A program made the translations under genes and the position numbers. A stretch of 64,000 nt of DNA from CAZPXZ01 sp965221505 (lineage in GTDB: Bacteria > Pseudomonadota > Alphaproteobacteria > Rhodobacterales > CAZPXZ01): the NCBI GenBank assembly GCA_965221505.1, contig CBDCSI010000001.1, positions 434,001-498,000 of the forward strand, written 5' to 3'. Of this stretch, positions 16,328-24,744 are shown in pieces; the stretch's first letter is position 1, and each line of letters begins with the position of its first letter. The notes under the pieces were generated by a model, which did no database searches, was not told the DNA's origin, and saw only the letters and a list, made by a program, of their open reading frames with translations.

Positions 16328-16523
16328 GTTCGCGGCCGCAATCGCAGCTGCCTTCAGGCACGTATGCGCCGCAACGCGGGCACTCGAGCAGTTGCGAACT
16401 GCTCCTTTCGTCCCGTTGCCGGCGCTGTTGCCGCCGAGGCGCGAGCCCGAGGCGCGCGATGGCCACGGCGCCGTAGAACAGGACGAAGATCAACAGCAGA
16501 ACCACGGCGATCTTGGTGAGCAT
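16311..16523 (-). CDS. Small membrane-anchored zinc-ribbon protein
   Basis: A 70-residue protein: a short start, one membrane helix (IAVVLLLIFVLFYGAVAIA), a basic linker, then a zinc-ribbon CPRCGAYVPEGSCDCG with four cysteines. Small proteins of this build occur in many Proteobacteria without assigned function. The end overlaps the SDR start by 17 bp, so it heads a three-gene minus-strand operon with the SDR and folB. Confidence 0.72.
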   Translation of the reverse strand: MLTKIAVVLLLIFVLFYGAVAIARLGLAPRRQQRRQRDERSSSQLLECPRCGAYVPEGSCDCGRERDRAG

Positions 16524-16729
16524 GAGGGTATCCGAATTGCGTACGCGGCCTGACCGCGGGAAGGCGCAAGGCCGATCAACCGCAGGACAGTGTAGCGATA
16601 GGTCGGACCGGCGGCAGCCGTTGCCGACGTCCGGACGCCCGCGTCGGCGATCGCGGGACGGGATGCGCGAAATCCGGGACGGCGGTGGTATAAGCAAGGG
16701 ACGCCAACTGACCGAAGGCAGACGGACGC

Positions 16730-16957
16730 ATGGGCGGCAACGAACGGCCGAAGGCAGGCAGCGCCCGGGAGGCGTTTCTGGCGCGCCTCGAACGGCTTCG
16801 CGCGCGACGCCGCGTTCTGGAGGAGCGATTGCGTTGCTCGGTCGCCGAGTCGGCGCCGGACGTCGCCGGGATACGGACGCTCCGGAAGGGCTTGCAACGG
16901 ACGCGCGCCGAGATCGCCCATCTGGAGCGGACCCTATACCCGGATCGGCCGGCCTGA
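16730..16957 (+). CDS. YdcH-like small coiled-coil protein (DUF465)
   Basis: This 75-residue, highly charged helical protein follows the YdcH/DUF465 pattern: FLARLERLRARRRVLEERL, then a short loop and LRKGLQRTRAEIAHLERTLY. It probably forms a helical hairpin. Function is unknown for the family. It lies 34 bp before purE, as in other Alphaproteobacteria, and is likely co-transcribed. Confidence 0.75.
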   Translation: MGGNERPKAGSAREAFLARLERLRARRRVLEERLRCSVAESAPDVAGIRTLRKGLQRTRAEIAHLERTLYPDRPA

Positions 16958-16991
16958 GGCGCGGCGTGGCCCGTCAACTACGAGGAGCAGC

Positions 16992-17504
16992 ATGAACGTT
17001 TCCGATTCGCCGCGCGTGAGCGTCGTGATGGGCAGTCAGTCGGACTGGGAGACCATGGCGCATGCGTCCGAACGGCTGCGGGACTTCGACGTGCCGCACG
17101 AGGTTCGCATCGTCTCCGCGCACCGGACCCCGCGGCGGCTGGTGCAATTTGCCGAGGGCGCCGCGGGCCGCGGACTCAAGGTGCTGATCGCCGGGGCCGG
17201 CGGCGCCGCGCATCTGCCGGGCATGATCGCGTCGCTGACCCACCTTCCGGTATTTGGCGTCCCGATCGTCGCGACCGCGCTGCAGGGCGAGGACAGCCTG
17301 CATTCCATCGTCCAGATGCCGGCCGGCGTTCCGGTCGGAACCCTGGCGATCGGACGGCCCGGGGCCGTGAACGCCGCCCTCCTCGCGGTCGCGGTTCTCG
17401 CGCTCTCGGACCCGGATCTCGCCGCCCGACTCAAGGAGTGGCGGGCGGCTCAGACCGAAGCGGTGCCGTTCGTGCCGAAGGAGCTTTCGGGCCGCGAGTC
17501 GTGA
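16992..17504 (+). CDS. purE: N5-carboxyaminoimidazole ribonucleotide mutase
   Basis: A 170-residue class I PurE with the diagnostic VVMGSQSDWETM near 11, VRIVSAHRTPRRL near 40, IAGAGGAAHLPGM near 71, PVFGVPI, and SIVQMPAGVPVGTLAIG. It converts N5-CAIR to CAIR in purine synthesis, working with PurK. A clear ribosome site (GAGGAG) precedes ATG 16992. Its TGA overlaps the GTG of purK. Confidence 0.97.
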   Translation: MNVSDSPRVSVVMGSQSDWETMAHASERLRDFDVPHEVRIVSAHRTPRRLVQFAEGAAGRGLKVLIAGAGGAAHLPGMIASLTHLPVFGVPIVATALQGEDSLHSIVQMPAGVPVGTLAIGRPGAVNAALLAVAVLALSDPDLAARLKEWRAAQTEAVPFVPKELSGRES

Positions 17505-18637
17505 GCGACTTGTCCGCAGTCCGGCCCGGCGAGGCCGTCGGAATCGTCGGAGGCGGCCAGCTCGGGCGCATGCTGGCGCTCGCCGCGGCACAGATCGGGC
17601 TGGACGTCGTGGTGCTGGATCCGGACCCGGACGCGCCTGCGGCCCGCGTCGCGCGTCGGTCGATCGAAGGGGCCTATGACGACGCCGGCGCCCTGCGCGC
17701 CCTCGCCCGGGAGGTTCGCGTCGCAACCTACGAGTTCGAGAACGTTCCGGTCGAGTCGGCGGAGCGGCTTGCGGAGGACGGCGTCGCGGTTCGCCCGGGC
17801 CCGGCCGCGCTCAGGGTGGCGCAGGACAGGGCGGCCGAGAAGGAATTTCTGTCTGGCCTGGGAATCGCGGTGGCCCCCTGGCGGCCGGTAGCGGACGCGC
17901 GCGAAGCCGATTCGGCGCTGGCGTCGCTCGGCCCTCCGGCGATCCTGAAGACGCGCCGGCTCGGATACGACGGCAAGGGGCAACGGCGCGTCGACGAGGG
18001 TAGGTCGGCGGCCGCCGCGTTCGAAGCCCTGGCCGGCGCGCCGTCGGTCATGGAGCGCCGTCTGGAGTTCCTGCTGGAGTTCTCGATCGTCGGCGCACGC
18101 GGCACCGACGGGACCGAGATTGCCTGGGACGCGGTTCGGAACGTCCATGAGGGGGGAATTCTCCGCTCCAGCCGGGTGCCGGCCGGAATTCCCGACTCGG
18201 CGGAACGGGACGCCCGCGAGGCGGTTCGGCGGACCATGAGCGCACTCGACTACGTAGGCGTGATCGCCGTCGAGTTCTTCCTGTTGCCGGACGCCCGGAT
18301 CGTGGCGAACGAGATCGCGCCCCGGGTGCACAACTCCGGGCACTGGACCCTGGACGCGTGCGACCTGAACCAGTTCGAGGCGCATATGCGGGCGGTCGCC
18401 GGATGGCCGCTCTCTCCGCCCCGGCGGTACGTCTCGGCGGAGATGCGAAACCTGCTGGGCGGCGAGGCGGCCCAATGGCAGGAATATGCCGGGCGGACCG
18501 GCGCCCGGCTGCATCTTTACGGCAAACGCGAGTCGCGCACCGGCCGAAAGATGGGGCACGTTACCCGCATCGGCTCCACGCGCAGCGAAGAGGACTGGCC
18601 CGACCTTCCGTTCGGCGCGAAGCGCGACGCCTGGTGA
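17501..18637 (+). CDS. purK: N5-carboxyaminoimidazole ribonucleotide synthase
   Basis: A 378-residue ATP-grasp enzyme. GIVGGGQLGRMLALAAAQIG at the N-terminus and TYEFENVP near 80 are PurK signatures. KTRRLGYDGKGQ (about 150) is the ATP-grasp glycine-rich loop, and NEIAPRVHNSGHWT near 275 holds metal-binding residues. It uses ATP and bicarbonate to carboxylate AIR. The start is GTG 17501 in a GTGA overlap with purE, giving normal length. Confidence 0.96.
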   Translation: MSDLSAVRPGEAVGIVGGGQLGRMLALAAAQIGLDVVVLDPDPDAPAARVARRSIEGAYDDAGALRALAREVRVATYEFENVPVESAERLAEDGVAVRPGPAALRVAQDRAAEKEFLSGLGIAVAPWRPVADAREADSALASLGPPAILKTRRLGYDGKGQRRVDEGRSAAAAFEALAGAPSVMERRLEFLLEFSIVGARGTDGTEIAWDAVRNVHEGGILRSSRVPAGIPDSAERDAREAVRRTMSALDYVGVIAVEFFLLPDARIVANEIAPRVHNSGHWTLDACDLNQFEAHMRAVAGWPLSPPRRYVSAEMRNLLGGEAAQWQEYAGRTGARLHLYGKRESRTGRKMGHVTRIGSTRSEEDWPDLPFGAKRDAW

Positions 18638-19167
18638 GCTCGGCGTTCGAAGCGGCGCCAACCTGGGCTCCTTGCGTCTCGATGTGAGACGGCGCAGGAA
18701 TCTGTCGGAATTACGCGCGCTCGCAGAGTGCGCCGTGTCCGGTGTAGACGGTCTTTGGACAAGGCTGGCGGCGGCGGTTCGAACAGCGCTCGAAGCTACC
18801 TCAAAGAGATTGGGTTGCGGAAGCAGTCCGACTCGACGAGTTGGACAACTTGTCGCTTCCGTCAGTCACACTCCTTCGGGCACAAGCATGAGGAAAGGGA
18901 CTGAGTATCCGATGTCCTGCCATTTAGCGCAGAACTGCTCGGGACGGCCTCTCAACAGCGATCAAGTGTTCGGTCAACGTCTTGCCGCCAACTCAATCAA
19001 AACGGGGATGAGGATTCGATCAGACATCGATTAAAACGCGTACTCGCTCGGCATAGAAACAAACGACGAGCACGTCACACTCTTGGCCATATGGCGAGTC
19101 TCGCGCCGAACGAAATCACTCACGGACGCAAAAAACTGGAACCGAACAGGACACTGTGGCGCGAATC
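18638..19167. other. Intergenic with a possible gene remnant
   Basis: No intact gene. On the minus strand around 18850-19030 short pieces look coding (MSDRILIPVLIELAARR; then EQFCAKWQDIGYSVPFLM) but are separated by in-frame stops. It may be the ruin of a small gene beside the toxin-antitoxin pair. I do not recognise the family. Confidence 0.35.
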
Positions 19168-19542
19168 CTAGTTGAGGCTTCGCCTGATGTTGGCGGCCGA
19201 CCGTATCCGCACGCGCTTACGGGAAACCACGATGACCGCTCCATCGCGCATGTCCTGAGCATGCTGCTCGATCAGCGTCCGCATGGCCCCCGCTCTCTCT
19301 GCAGGTGTCATTCCGACGAGACGCACCAGGCACGGATGCGGAAGTCCCAGCCGGAAGATCAGGTCCCCAAAGTCGCTGTCCTCGGTCACGAGAACGCGAT
19401 CCTCACTCCAAGCAAGAGCGAGCAACTCGTCGTCAGAGGCTTGCGGACATCGTTCGCGTGCGGAAAGGACGTCGTGACCGAGTTTCAGCAAGGTTCTACG
19501 TAGCGGCAAAGAGTCGGCGCATACGTCAATCAGAAACTTCAC
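19168..19542 (-). CDS. DUF5615 PIN-like toxin
   Basis: A 124-residue protein with the DUF5615 pattern: MKFLIDVCADSLPLRRTLL, then LGHDVLSARERCPQASDDEL and RVLVTEDSDFGDLIF. The spaced acidic residues (D6, the D-D-E-L cluster, and EDSDFG) match a PIN-like nuclease active site. Proteins like this are predicted ribonuclease toxins paired with DUF433 antitoxins. Its start overlaps the antitoxin end by 17 bp, typical of translational coupling. All key acidic residues are present. Confidence 0.82.
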   Translation of the reverse strand: MKFLIDVCADSLPLRRTLLKLGHDVLSARERCPQASDDELLALAWSEDRVLVTEDSDFGDLIFRLGLPHPCLVRLVGMTPAERAGAMRTLIEQHAQDMRDGAVIVVSRKRVRIRSAANIRRSLN

Positions 19543-19795
19543 GAAGCCTCTCGATCGTCGATGCGGTCATGGACCTGTTTTCCGCCAATAGACGATGAGC
19601 GAAAAGCAAGCACGCCTGGACGTCTTCAGGCTCAAGGAACGGATAATGTTTGAGTAGGTCATCGACAGTCTCGCCGGCCGCAAGATTGCCTAGCACATGC
19701 TCTACGGCGATCCGCATGCCGCGGACGATAGGCTTGCCGCCAAATATGTCGGGGCGAACCGTGATGCGGTCCAGCAGTTCTGCGTCTCGATTCAT
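19526..19795 (-). CDS. DUF433 antitoxin
   Basis: This 89-residue protein contains the DUF433 core: ITVRPDIFGGKPIVRGMRI, then VEHVLGNLAAGETVDDLLKHYP and LEPEDVQACLLFA. The domain is a small helix-turn-helix related to antitoxin repressors. It precedes and overlaps the DUF5615 toxin gene, so antitoxin is made first from a shared transcript and probably autoregulates it. Confidence 0.82.
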   Translation of the reverse strand: MNRDAELLDRITVRPDIFGGKPIVRGMRIAVEHVLGNLAAGETVDDLLKHYPFLEPEDVQACLLFAHRLLAENRSMTASTIERLREVSD

Positions 19796-20128
19796 GGGCT
19801 TCTCCCCAAGTTTCGCGTTTCAGTGACAGGGCGCTCGTTAGGCGTGAGCGGGACGGTGCCCGTGGCCGAGGAAAGCCGCTTCGCCTCGATTGTACAGAGC
19901 GCACCCGATCACTGATCGAGAATGATGACGAAACTGCCCAGAATCGTCTCGTACATGTTACGACCCTGACATCCCCGTGCGGTTTCACAATCCGTGATCT
20001 CGCCCATTGCAGTCATCTCCGTCTTTGGGTGCCAGCCGCACTGGCCCGCTTCGAAGCCGTGACTTCAACCCTGCGACCGTAGGGACGCCGACCGAGAGGC
20101 TGATCGCGCGGTTCGGGAAAGCCGCGGC
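19796..20128. other. Intergenic, nothing recognised
   Basis: About 330 bp between the toxin-antitoxin pair and the COQ9-family gene. No frame with conserved sequence, tRNA fold or convincing hairpin was seen. Confidence 0.4.
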
Positions 20129-20842
20129 TCAAACCGCCGGCGAGCCCGGCATGCCTTCGGCAGCGGCAGCCGGAGGGCGGCAGCGGCGCAACACGCTCCG
20201 GGGTCCCGCCAGAAGGCATCGCGCAAGCGGGTTCTCCCGAATCCGGCTCTTGACCCGCTCGAATTTCATCACCCCGGAAATCCGCCGGTCCAGGAAGCGC
20301 CAGGTCGCCTCCGAACCTTCCGAATCGTCTCCCAGCCATCGCAACGCCGTGGCGCCGTATACCCCGGCGAGGATCGTCCGCTTGGTGTACCAGTTGAAAT
20401 CGTTCGACGCGTCGCCGAGCGCGGTCCAGATGGCATCGGCGGTTCGGAGAACGGCTCGCGTGCCGTCCCCGGCGTTCAGCGGCAGCGCAAACAGGGCCGC
20501 GCCCCGGCGCACCGCCTCCCGGTGGGGCTCGCCGAGTTCGATTCGAAGCCGCACGGCCGCGGTCACCCGAGCCGTCATGCCCCCGTCCGGCGGGCTCTCG
20601 GCCAGAAGCCGGGCCGTCTCGCGGTCGAGATTGCGGTGGAAGCGGAGCAGGAGATCGACGGGCCCGCGCGGAAACGCCAGGCGAACCAGTCCCGGTTCGG
20701 AGTCGGTCTCCTTCGCGGCCGCCGACAGCGTCCGGACGGACCAGCCGTCGAAGGGAACGTGCGGCAGTGCGGCTTCGAGAATACGGTCTCGTGCCGCCTC
20801 GACCGCGTCTTCCGGGGTCTCGGTATGCGATTCGTCGCCCAT
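20129..20842 (-). CDS. COQ9-family protein
   Basis: A 237-residue protein with a TetR-like N-terminus (AARDRILEAALPHVPFDGWSVRTL) and then the COQ9 region: RGPVDLLLRFHRNLDRE, RTADAIWTALGDASNDFNWYTKR and ATLRWL-like sequence. The strongly conserved DFNWYTKRxxL segment is diagnostic. COQ9 binds lipid and assists the hydroxylase step of ubiquinone synthesis. It occurs in mitochondria and Alphaproteobacteria, so it supports the taxonomic reading. Confidence 0.88.
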   Translation of the reverse strand: MGDESHTETPEDAVEAARDRILEAALPHVPFDGWSVRTLSAAAKETDSEPGLVRLAFPRGPVDLLLRFHRNLDRETARLLAESPPDGGMTARVTAAVRLRIELGEPHREAVRRGAALFALPLNAGDGTRAVLRTADAIWTALGDASNDFNWYTKRTILAGVYGATALRWLGDDSEGSEATWRFLDRRISGVMKFERVKSRIRENPLARCLLAGPRSVLRRCRPPAAAAEGMPGSPAV

Positions 20843-20994
20843 GCGGCAATGCTACACCAGAGGTGCGGGGATTGCGAGGCGCAAGGGCGCAGGGTCGCGG
20901 CATGCGTGCCCCGGCGCGCCCGTAGCCCGGTCCCGGCCCGCGCGCGACGGCCCCGGTCGCGCGGCGGGGGCGAGCGGAAGCGCTCGCCTCGGTG

Positions 20995-22500
20995 CTACGA
21001 GGGCGGGTCGTATTTCCCGGCGAACTCCTCGTCCTCGTAGTAGCAGGGCTTGTGCGCGAGAACCGGCCGCCCGTGTTGCGGCAGGACGAGCATCCGGTCC
21101 GGCGGCAGCGACAGGATCTCGTCGGGGGTGAGCAGGGAGCGGCCGGTGCGGGAACGCAAGCCGCTCGACGGTTGACTGACGGTGCGCGCCCCCAGCGTCG
21201 AAGAGAGCGTCTGCGCGGTCGGGAGGTCGTTGACGTTGAACGCCTGGACGATTCCGGCGTTGGAGAGGAACGTCTCCGCGCCCCGCCCGTACATGCCGTG
21301 CATCTGGTGCAGGTCCTGAAACACCGTCCAGATCTGCATGCCGTAGCCGGCCGCGATTCCGAGAGCGTCCTCCAGCGGCCGCAGGCGGCCGAGCGCCGCG
21401 CATTCGTCGAGGAGGAGCAGGAGGCGCTTCGAGCCGCCGGTATCCCGCGTCAGCTCCGAGATCGCGCGGCTGACCAGGATGCGCAACCAGCGAGAGTACG
21501 TGCGAATCCGGTCCGGCGGGAGGATCAGGTAGACGGTGCCGTTCCTGCGAACCACGTCCCGATAGGAGAAATCCGAGCGCAACACGGATTCGGAGATCAG
21601 CGAGGAATCGAGAAAGTGGGTATGGCGTTGCGCCGTCGACAGAATCGAGGCCGCTTCGCGTTCGTTCTGCTGGAGCCGCCGGTTGGCGGCGCGCGCGACG
21701 AGGCCCGACGCCCGGTCGCTGGCCTGCATTTCGGCGAGCAGCTTACGCGTCGCTTCCGGCGACCGGGTGAGGCAGTCGCGAACCTCGGCGAGATTGCGCT
21801 TGCCGGGATCGTCCGACGCGGCGCAGTGCAGGACGAGGCCGGAGATCAGGGCGCGCGCTTCGCCGTTCCAGTGCGCCGCGTCCCGGTCGCCGGTCGGATC
21901 GGCCACGATCGCCTCCGCGAGGCTCGCCGCATCCTCGGCGAACCGGTTGCCGTCCACGTCGATCGCGTGCATGGGATTGTACGCCTTCGAGGACGCGCCG
22001 GTGACGCGGAACGGGTCCAGCGCAAGGACCGGGCCGAATTCGGCGCGCGCCCGCGCCGTGACGCGGTAGTTCTCGCCCTTGGGGTCGATCACGACGGCCG
22101 GCCGGTCCATGGTGAGCAGATTGGGCACGATGACGCTCACGCCCTTGCCCGCCCGCGTGGGCGCGACGGTCATGAGATGCGCCGGTCCGTCGTATCGCAG
22201 TAGCCTTCCGCGCTTGCCGTGCCGGCCCACGATGAGGCCTGTCTCGCGCGTCAACGGCTCGAACTCCGGGCCGCCGCTGCGGAACCGGCCCGACCCGTGC
22301 AGTACGGAGCGGGTTCGCAAAGCCAGCAGCCCCAGCGCCCCGATCAGCGCGCCGACGCAAGCGCCGGCGAGCGTCCAGGCGCCGGAACGGTCCGGCCAGC
22401 GCCAGTCTCCGATCGCGTCGCCGATCAGCGCTCCGACGACGGCGCCGGCGACGACGGGGAGGAACGGGCCGAGAAGGAGAGCGACGAGGGAACGGATCAT
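20995..22500 (-). CDS. Type IV coupling protein (VirD4/TraG family), orphan
   Basis: A 501-residue membrane ATPase. Two N-terminal hydrophobic segments lie within residues 1-60, then GRHGKRGRLLRYDGPAHLM, Walker A APTRAGKGVSVIVPNLL near 113-128, GENYRVTA, and Walker B LLLLLDECAALGRL near 365. A C-terminal TraG/TraD-like part contains TVFQDLHQM. These hexameric ATPases feed substrates into type IV secretion or conjugation channels. No relaxase, VirB or Tra gene is nearby, so it is an orphan. It follows the lyase gene by 72 bp on the same strand. The ATPase motifs are intact. Confidence 0.88.
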   Translation of the reverse strand: MIRSLVALLLGPFLPVVAGAVVGALIGDAIGDWRWPDRSGAWTLAGACVGALIGALGLLALRTRSVLHGSGRFRSGGPEFEPLTRETGLIVGRHGKRGRLLRYDGPAHLMTVAPTRAGKGVSVIVPNLLTMDRPAVVIDPKGENYRVTARARAEFGPVLALDPFRVTGASSKAYNPMHAIDVDGNRFAEDAASLAEAIVADPTGDRDAAHWNGEARALISGLVLHCAASDDPGKRNLAEVRDCLTRSPEATRKLLAEMQASDRASGLVARAANRRLQQNEREAASILSTAQRHTHFLDSSLISESVLRSDFSYRDVVRRNGTVYLILPPDRIRTYSRWLRILVSRAISELTRDTGGSKRLLLLLDECAALGRLRPLEDALGIAAGYGMQIWTVFQDLHQMHGMYGRGAETFLSNAGIVQAFNVNDLPTAQTLSSTLGARTVSQPSSGLRSRTGRSLLTPDEILSLPPDRMLVLPQHGRPVLAHKPCYYEDEEFAGKYDPPS

Positions 22501-22572
22501 GGGGTCTGCCGGGGATGCCGCCGCTCACGCCCGCACGGACGTCGACGGCGGGATCCGGAGCACGGTCGCGGT

Positions 22573-23532
22573 CTACCGGGCGGCGCGCGGTTGCGCGCTC
22601 CAGCGGATGTTGGCGGGAGCGCCGGCGCGGGCGACGGCTCCGTGCAGCGCCTCGCCGGGGAGCGATTCCCCGAGCGTTCGCCGCGCCTCGATCACGCCGT
22701 CGAGATCGATTCCGGTCGGGTGGCCGCAGCGTTCGCAGAGATAGACGAGGTCTTCGAAGGCGACGTTTCCGGTGGCGCCGGGCGCGAATGGGCAGCCGCC
22801 GAGGCCGCCGAGGGTTCCGTCGAGCCATCGCGCGCCCGCGGCCAGCGCCGCAGCGGCGTTGGCGATGCCCATGCCCCGCGTGTCGTGGAGATGAACGATT
22901 ACCGGGGCGTCGCCCAGGATCGCCCGCGCACGCTCCGTCATTTCGCCGACCTGCGCGGGACCGGCGTAGCCGACGGTGTCCGCGATCGCGACCGCATCCG
23001 CGCCGGCGTCGCGGCATGCGGCGACGAGCCGTTCCGCCTCCCGCGGATCCACCTCTCCGGCGATCGAACAGCCGAAGACCATGGAGAGCGCCGCGACGAC
23101 ACGAGGCGACCGGCCCGCTTCGCCGCAGGCTCGCGCCGCGTAGCGAACGAGCTCCACGGCCTGACTGCGGGAGCGGCCGATATTCGCCTGGCTGTGCTCT
23201 TCCGTCGTCGAGACGCTGATCACGATCTCGCCGACTTCCGTCTCGAGCGCGTCGCGCACGGCCCGCTCGTTCATGGTCAGCGCCGAGGGAACGGCGCCGG
23301 GAAGGCCGGCGACCGCCTCGATCAACGCGCGAACGTCGGCGAATTGCGGAAACCGCGCCGGCGGCAGGAAGGAGCCGACCTCGAAATGCCGGACGCCCGC
23401 CGCATGGGCGCGCCGGATTACGGCGAGCTTGCGGTCGGTCGACGGCCAGGAGCGCGTCTGCTGCAAACCGTCCCGAAGGCTCAGCTCGCGGAGGGTCACC
23501 GCCTCACCGGCGGCGTCGCGTTCGTCGTTCAT
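22573..23532 (-). CDS. HMG-CoA lyase-like enzyme
   Basis: A 319-residue DRE-TIM metallolyase. RELSLRDGLQQ near 15 provides the catalytic Arg-Asp and Gln. FEVGSF, IADTVGYAGP, VHLHDTRGMGIANAAAAL and the C-terminal GLGGCPFAPGATGNVAFEDL complete the HMG-CoA lyase signature, including its active-site Cys. It splits HMG-CoA or a related hydroxyacyl-CoA to acetyl-CoA plus a keto acid. The ATG overlaps the stop of the CoA transferase by 4 bp, suggesting the two act in sequence: activation of an acid, then cleavage. Confidence 0.88.
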   Translation of the reverse strand: MNDERDAAGEAVTLRELSLRDGLQQTRSWPSTDRKLAVIRRAHAAGVRHFEVGSFLPPARFPQFADVRALIEAVAGLPGAVPSALTMNERAVRDALETEVGEIVISVSTTEEHSQANIGRSRSQAVELVRYAARACGEAGRSPRVVAALSMVFGCSIAGEVDPREAERLVAACRDAGADAVAIADTVGYAGPAQVGEMTERARAILGDAPVIVHLHDTRGMGIANAAAALAAGARWLDGTLGGLGGCPFAPGATGNVAFEDLVYLCERCGHPTGIDLDGVIEARRTLGESLPGEALHGAVARAGAPANIRWSAQPRAAR

Positions 23533-24725
23533 GCGGCGTCGGCCTCTCTCGTCGCTTCGCCGGAAGCCCGGCGAATGCCGGCGCCGTCGAGGCCGAGCGC
23601 GGCCAGAACCGCGCGGGTGTCCGCTCCGGGCGCGGCGACGTCCATGGGTCCCCTGAGCGGCGCCCCGTCGATCTCGATCGGCATCCCCGGTCCCCGGATC
23701 TCCCTTCCGTCCGGGAGCCGGGACGGGCGGAGCTGCCCGCTGGCATGGGGATCGGCGTACAACTCGCCGGGCCGGGCGACGATCGCGCAGAGCGCGCCCG
23801 CGGCCGTCAAGCTGTCGGCGAGTTCCGGCGCCGGCCGTTGCCGGACGGCGTCCCGGATGACCGGCACGGTTCGGGGGCGGGCGCGGATCCGGGCGGCACG
23901 GGATTGCAGATCGGGATCGGCGAGCAGGGAATCGAGGCCGAGCGCGGCGCAGAGCGAATTCCACTGTCCGTCGGTGATCGCCCCGACGAAGACCTGGCGG
24001 TCGTCCGCGGTCTCGAACACGTCGTAGACCGGCCAGGAGAATTTCCGCTCCGGCATGGGCGGCGCTTCGCGCCCCTCGAGGGCGAAGGTCATCATGTGCT
24101 GGGCGACCGAAAGCAGTCCGGTCTCGAACAGTCCCGTCCGGACCTCCCGCCCCACGCCTGAGGCGTCCCGCTCCCGCAACGCGGCGACCACGCCGAGCGC
24201 CCCGAAGAGCCCGCCGAGGATGTCGACGATCGAGGCGCCGGAGCGCAGCGGACGGCCGCTGGGCCCGGTCATGTAGGCCAGTCCGGTCATCATCTGGATC
24301 ACCTCGTCGGCCGCCGTCCGGTCCCGATACGGGCCGCTCAGGAAGCCCTTGCACGCGGCGACGATCAGATGCGGATGGCGCTCGCGAAGCCGGTCGCCGG
24401 CCAGTCCCATCCGCTCCGCGGTCGCGCCGCTGAAGTTTTCCACCAGCACGTCCGCGCCGGCGAGTAGGCGCCGGAGGGCCTCGCGCCCGGCGTCGGCGCC
24501 GAGATCCAGTTCGACCGATCTCTTGCCCCGGTTGAAGGCGGCGAAAAACGAGCCGCCCATGCCCTGAAGCCGGCGCGTGGGTTCCCCGCCCGGGGGTTCG
24601 ACCTTGATCACTTCGGCGCCGAGGCCGGCCAGAAACATCCCGCAGGCCGGGCCCATCACGATATGGCTGGCCTCGACGACGCGGATGCCGTCGAGCGGCC
24701 GGAATTCCGGTGCGGCCGCGTCCAT
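23529..24725 (-). CDS. CaiB/BaiF-family CoA transferase (class III)
   Basis: A 398-residue protein with the class III CoA-transferase pattern: LDGIRVVEASHIVMGPACGM, AEVIKVEPPGGEPTRR, NRGKRSVELDL, DVLVENFSG and GASIVDILGGLFGALG. The Asp in the last block is the expected catalytic residue. These enzymes move CoA between an acyl-CoA and a free carboxylic acid. It lies 19 bp behind the ABC ATPase gene and overlaps the lyase gene, so it probably belongs to the transporter operon as the first catabolic step. Confidence 0.88.
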   Translation of the reverse strand: MDAAAPEFRPLDGIRVVEASHIVMGPACGMFLAGLGAEVIKVEPPGGEPTRRLQGMGGSFFAAFNRGKRSVELDLGADAGREALRRLLAGADVLVENFSGATAERMGLAGDRLRERHPHLIVAACKGFLSGPYRDRTAADEVIQMMTGLAYMTGPSGRPLRSGASIVDILGGLFGALGVVAALRERDASGVGREVRTGLFETGLLSVAQHMMTFALEGREAPPMPERKFSWPVYDVFETADDRQVFVGAITDGQWNSLCAALGLDSLLADPDLQSRAARIRARPRTVPVIRDAVRQRPAPELADSLTAAGALCAIVARPGELYADPHASGQLRPSRLPDGREIRGPGMPIEIDGAPLRGPMDVAAPGADTRAVLAALGLDGAGIRRASGEATREADAA

Positions 24726-24744
24726 CGGCGGCAGGACGGCCGCC

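Noticed and set aside
18486..19034. A possible gene after purK on the plus strand
   Set aside because: It begins inside purK in another frame and has no motif; the only coding-like pieces in the interval are broken and on the minus strand.
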